From NCBI GenBank assembly GCA_004295085.1, contig SHNF01000005.1:173092-237091 (forward strand): a stretch of 64,000 nt of DNA, written 5' to 3'. Position numbers and translations under genes: made by a program. Positions 61,398-64,000 of the stretch are shown here, in pieces. The notes beneath the pieces are model-generated. The model made no database searches and was not told where the DNA came from. It saw only the letters and a list, made by a program, of their open reading frames with translations. This stretch comes from Planctomycetota bacterium (GTDB taxonomy: Bacteria; Planctomycetota; UBA1135). Within the stretch, counting starts at the first letter, position 1. Each line of letters opens with the position of its first letter.

Positions 61398-62447
61398 TCA
61401 GGCCGGGAACTGGCTGAGGAAGCGCAGGTCGCCGCTCAGCATCCAGCGGATGTCGTCGATCCCGTAGCGCAGCATGGCGATGCGCGACAGGCCCAGGCCG
61501 AAGGCGAAGCCGCTGTACACCTCGGGATCGACGTTGCAGGCGCGCAGCACGTTGGGATGCACCAGTCCCCCCGGCATCAGCTCGACCCAGGTGGACTGCT
61601 TGCACACGCGGCAGCCGCCGCTGCAGAACGGACAGCGCGCGTCCAGCTCGAAACCCGGCTCCACGAACGGGAAATAGCCCGGACGCAGGCGCGTCTCCAG
61701 CTGGCGCCCGAACAGGCCCTCGAGCAGCGCGTGCATGGCGTGCAGCATGTGCGCCACGCCGACGCCGCGGTCCACCACCAGTCCCTCCATCTGGTGGAAG
61801 GTGTGGTCATGGCTGGCGTCCTGGGTCTCCTGGCGGAAGACCCGGCCCGGGGCGATCGCGCGCAGGGGCGCCCCGAACCGGCGCAGGGCGCGCACCTGCA
61901 CCGGCGAGGTGTGCGTGCGCAGGCATACCGCGCCGCCGCGCGCCGCACCGGACCCCGGAGGCGTGACCCAGATTGTGTCGAAGGCGTCGCGCGCCGGGTG
62001 GTCCTGGGGGATGTTGAGCGCGTCGAAGTTGTGCTCCTCGGTCTCCACCTCGGGCCCGTCCAGCACCCGGTAGCCCATCGAGGTGAACAAGTCCTCGAGC
62101 TCGCGGCTGACCCGCGTCAGCGGATGCAGGCCACCGGACGGCAGCGGCGGGCCGGGCAGGCTGGCGTCGAAGCCGGCGCCGGACAGCTCGCGCTGCAGGC
62201 TGGCCTGGCGCAGGGCCTCGCGGCGCGCGCCGATGGCCGCCGCCAGCGCGTCCTTGATCTGGTTGGCGGCGGCACCCAGCTGCGGGCGCTGCTCCGCGGG
62301 CACGGAGCCCAGCTCGCGCAGCAGCACGGTCAGCGCGCCGTTGCGGCCCAGGAGCTGGATCTCCTGCGCGCGCAGGGCGTCCTCGTCGCTGGCGCCCTCG
62401 ACCGCGGCCAGCCCGTGCCGGCGCAGCTCCTCCAGGCGCTCGCGCAA
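61398..62447 (-). CDS. pheS: Phenylalanyl-tRNA synthetase alpha subunit
   Basis: The 349-residue catalytic subunit contains the class II motifs: HPLTRVSRELEDLFTSMGY, FRQETQDASHDHTFHQMEGLVVD (motif 2 area) and GFAFGLGLSRIAMLRYGIDDIR (motif 3). The N-terminal coiled coil (about 1-90) that holds tRNA is present. An insert with four Cys, ARCPFCSGGCRVCKQSTWVE, lies just before motif 3 and looks like a zinc knuckle. The start is TTG at 62447, the only suitable codon after the rplT stop 6 nt upstream. Confidence 0.96.
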   Translation of the reverse strand: MRERLEELRRHGLAAVEGASDEDALRAQEIQLLGRNGALTVLLRELGSVPAEQRPQLGAAANQIKDALAAAIGARREALRQASLQRELSGAGFDASLPGPPLPSGGLHPLTRVSRELEDLFTSMGYRVLDGPEVETEEHNFDALNIPQDHPARDAFDTIWVTPPGSGAARGGAVCLRTHTSPVQVRALRRFGAPLRAIAPGRVFRQETQDASHDHTFHQMEGLVVDRGVGVAHMLHAMHALLEGLFGRQLETRLRPGYFPFVEPGFELDARCPFCSGGCRVCKQSTWVELMPGGLVHPNVLRACNVDPEVYSGFAFGLGLSRIAMLRYGIDDIRWMLSGDLRFLSQFPA

Positions 62448-62453
62448 GGCTGC

Positions 62454-62813
62454 TCAGGCCGCCAGGGCCTGCTTGGACTGGTCCACAAGCTGCGCGAAGG
62501 CGCCCGGGTCGTGGAAGGCCAGCTCCGACAGCGCCTTGCGGTCCATGGGGTTTCCAGCCTTGCGCAGGCCATGCATGAAGCTGCTGTAGGTCATGCCATG
62601 GCTGCGGGCCGCGGCGTTGAGGCGCACGATCCAGAGGCTGCGGAACACCCGCTTGCGCGCGCGCCGGTCGCGGTACGCGTAGCGCCCGGCCCGCATGAGG
62701 GCTTCCTTGACGGTGCGCAGCAGCCGGTGGCGGGCGCTGAAGTAGCCCTTGGCGCGCCGCAGGTAGCGGCTGCGGCGGTGCAGGCGCGGGACGACGTTGC
62801 GGGCGCGGGTCAT
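62454..62813 (-). CDS. rplT: 50S ribosomal protein L20
   Basis: The 119-residue protein is L20, an early 23S rRNA-binding assembly protein and, in many bacteria, the repressor of its own operon. The family pattern runs from RARNVVPRLHRRSRYLRRAKGYF through YRDRRARKRVFRSLWIVRLNAAARSHGMTYSSFMHGL to DRKALSELAFHDPGAFAQLV. ATG at 62813 follows rpmI by 12 nt. It keeps the standard infC-rpmI-rplT order. Confidence 0.97.
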   Translation of the reverse strand: MTRARNVVPRLHRRSRYLRRAKGYFSARHRLLRTVKEALMRAGRYAYRDRRARKRVFRSLWIVRLNAAARSHGMTYSSFMHGLRKAGNPMDRKALSELAFHDPGAFAQLVDQSKQALAA

Positions 62814-62825
62814 GTCTTGGGGGGC

Positions 62826-63020
62826 TCAGGCCGTCAGGAGATCACGCATGTTGACGGTCCAGCGGCCGTCCAGCGTGACGTGTCCGCGCAGGCGCCGGCG
62901 GCGCTTGGCGGGCTTGTGCGCCAGGAACTTTTCCTTGCCGGAGCGGCGGCGCACGACCTTGCCGTTCTTGGTCAGGCGCATGCGCTTCACCACCGACTTC
63001 TTGGGCTTCTTCTTCGGCAC
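62826..63020 (-). CDS. rpmI: 50S ribosomal protein L35
   Basis: The 64-residue basic protein reads PKKKPKKSVVKRMRLTKNGK, then RRRSGKEKFLAHKPAKRRRR and ends DGRWTVNMRDLLTA, matching L35. The start is GTG at 63020, with GGAGG 10 nt upstream. A strong promoter (TTGACC, 17 nt, TATCCT) lies between infC and this gene, so rpmI-rplT-pheS-pheT can be transcribed separately from infC. Confidence 0.95.
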   Translation of the reverse strand: MPKKKPKKSVVKRMRLTKNGKVVRRRSGKEKFLAHKPAKRRRRLRGHVTLDGRWTVNMRDLLTA

Positions 63021-63056
63021 GACGCACCGGCCTCCGGACCGGAATTGTGGGCGGAG

Positions 63057-63085
63057 AGGATAGCGGGCTTCCCCGCCCCGGTCAA
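63057..63085 (-). promoter_or_regulatory. Promoter of rpmI-rplT-pheS-pheT
   Basis: TTGACC (63085-63080), 17 nt, TATCCT (63062-63057) on the minus strand gives near-consensus geometry. The leader to the rpmI GTG is about 30 nt. Confidence 0.7.
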
Positions 63086-63121
63086 GGACGGCCGCGCCCG
63101 ACCCGTGCCGGCCGAGGCCGG

Positions 63122-63649
63122 CTACTTCTTGACGAGGAGCAGGTTGAGGCGCTTGCCTTCCATCTGCGGCGACCGCTCCACCTTGCCGATGTCGGCCACC
63201 GACTCCACCATCTTGTTGAGCAGGTCGCGCCCGAACTGCTGGAACACCATCTCGCGCCCGCGGTAGATGCATGTGATCTGCACCTTGTGCCCTTCCTCGA
63301 GGAAGTGGCGCAGCTGGCGGATGCGGATCTCCAGGTCGTGGGCCGCGATCTTGGGCCGCACCCGGATCTCCTTGAGCACCGAGGACGCGGTCTTGGCGCG
63401 GCTCTGCTTCTTCTTCTGCTCGTACTTGAACTTGCCGTAGTCGAGGATCCGGCACACCGGCGGCCGCGCGGTGGGCGAAACCTCCACCAGGTCCAGGCCC
63501 AGGTTCTGGGCCATGCGCAGGGCTTCCTCCGTGGGCACCACGCCTACGGGACCGTCTGGTCCGATCAGCATCACTTCCCGGATGCGGATCTGCTGATTGA
63601 TCCGATAGCGTTCTTTCTCGCGTTCGTAGCGGCGGGGCGGCAGCGGAAT
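63122..63649 (-). CDS. infC: Translation initiation factor IF-3, ATT start
   Basis: The 175-residue protein prevents premature subunit joining and checks start codons. The N-domain begins RINQQIRIREVMLIGPDG and continues GLDLVEVSPTARPPVCRILDYGKFKYEQKKK. The C-domain has VRPKIAAHDLEIRIRQLRHFLEEGHKVQITC. Between the in-frame stop at about 63671 and the conserved N-domain there is no ATG, GTG or TTG. ATT at 63649 is the best candidate, preceded by GAGGA 9 nt upstream. AUU starts are the hallmark of infC and allow self-control by IF3. ATG 63574 would delete conserved residues. Confidence 0.93.
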   Translation of the reverse strand: MPLPPRRYEREKERYRINQQIRIREVMLIGPDGPVGVVPTEEALRMAQNLGLDLVEVSPTARPPVCRILDYGKFKYEQKKKQSRAKTASSVLKEIRVRPKIAAHDLEIRIRQLRHFLEEGHKVQITCIYRGREMVFQQFGRDLLNKMVESVADIGKVERSPQMEGKRLNLLLVKK

Positions 63650-63695
63650 GGGCGGTGTCCTCGGTAGGTGTCAGCGAAAGGGGTGCGCGCCCATT

Positions 63696-64000
<305 letters not shown>

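Noticed and set aside
58923..63266. A 1447-codon plus-strand frame across pheT, pheS, rplT and rpmI
   Set aside because: It is antisense to four unmistakable translation genes, and its translation is biased toward Ala, Gln, His and Arg without motifs. High GC leaves few stop codons in this frame.

Overview
The window is a 64 kb piece of a very GC-rich bacterial chromosome, densely packed and mostly housekeeping. Several lineage markers together point to an uncultured Planctomycetota or close relative: a DUF1549/DUF1553 protein with a CxxCH motif next to a twin-arginine DUF1501 protein, a DUF5703-like glycosidase, a sulfatase-fold lipoprotein, a TIGR03790-like protein, a TPR protein ending in two RNA polymerase alpha-CTD modules, and an EF-P with a PGNWRA tip loop. 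murA, a UDP-diacylglucosamine hydrolase-like domain and gmhB suggest a Gram-negative envelope with peptidoglycan and LPS-type sugars. The taxonomic placement is inference.

Layout. 1-6.8 kb: accessory genes, namely an M64 peptidase/VWA protein cut by the left edge, its small partner, and CBS, SRPBCC, ferritin-like, VOC and MgtC proteins. 6.8-14.6 kb: uvrB, two tandem zinc-ribbon membrane proteins that look paralogous, a NIL-domain protein, tRNA-Cys, a DUF423 protein, an odd short-variable-arm tRNA with anticodon UAA, and citrate synthase. 14.6-35.2 kb: an unbroken minus-strand run. Read in transcription order it goes murA, ffh, rpsP, a degenerate endonuclease III homologue, maf, rpmE, prfA, a membrane protein, prmC, ssb, moaD, moaE, electron-transfer flavoprotein dehydrogenase, leucyl aminopeptidase, then the planctomycete DUF1549/DUF1501 pair, an M20 peptidase and a glycosidase.

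35.3-43.8 kb: the double alpha-CTD protein, ruvA, purE, glyA (minus), a DUF1573-like lipoprotein, the sulfatase-fold lipoprotein and the TIGR03790-like protein. 43.9-54.5 kb: a minus-strand run comprising pyruvoyl arginine decarboxylase, agmatinase, an NtrC-type regulator, an in-frame LpxH-Cmk fusion, ribosomal protein S1, a lipoprotein and tyrS. The run diverges from rpoN (sigma-54) and efp. 54.5-64 kb: a LOG-family protein, gmhB, two sugar transferases, and the classical aspS / infC-rpmI-rplT-pheS-pheT translation block, with infC apparently starting at AUU.

Functionally the window joins translation (S1, S16, L20, L31, L35, IF3, RF1 and its methylase, EF-P, SRP, three tRNA synthetases), repair (UvrB, RuvA, SSB), a two-step arginine to putrescine route beside a sigma-54 regulatory pair, and envelope sugar chemistry. 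A recurrent regulatory theme is visible. TAnnnT -10 hexamers sit 6-11 nt upstream of many start codons without a Shine-Dalgarno sequence, which suggests leaderless mRNAs. Three TAG stop codons are themselves the first half of a TAGAAT hexamer for the next gene. One symmetric hexamer lies between glyA and its divergent neighbour.
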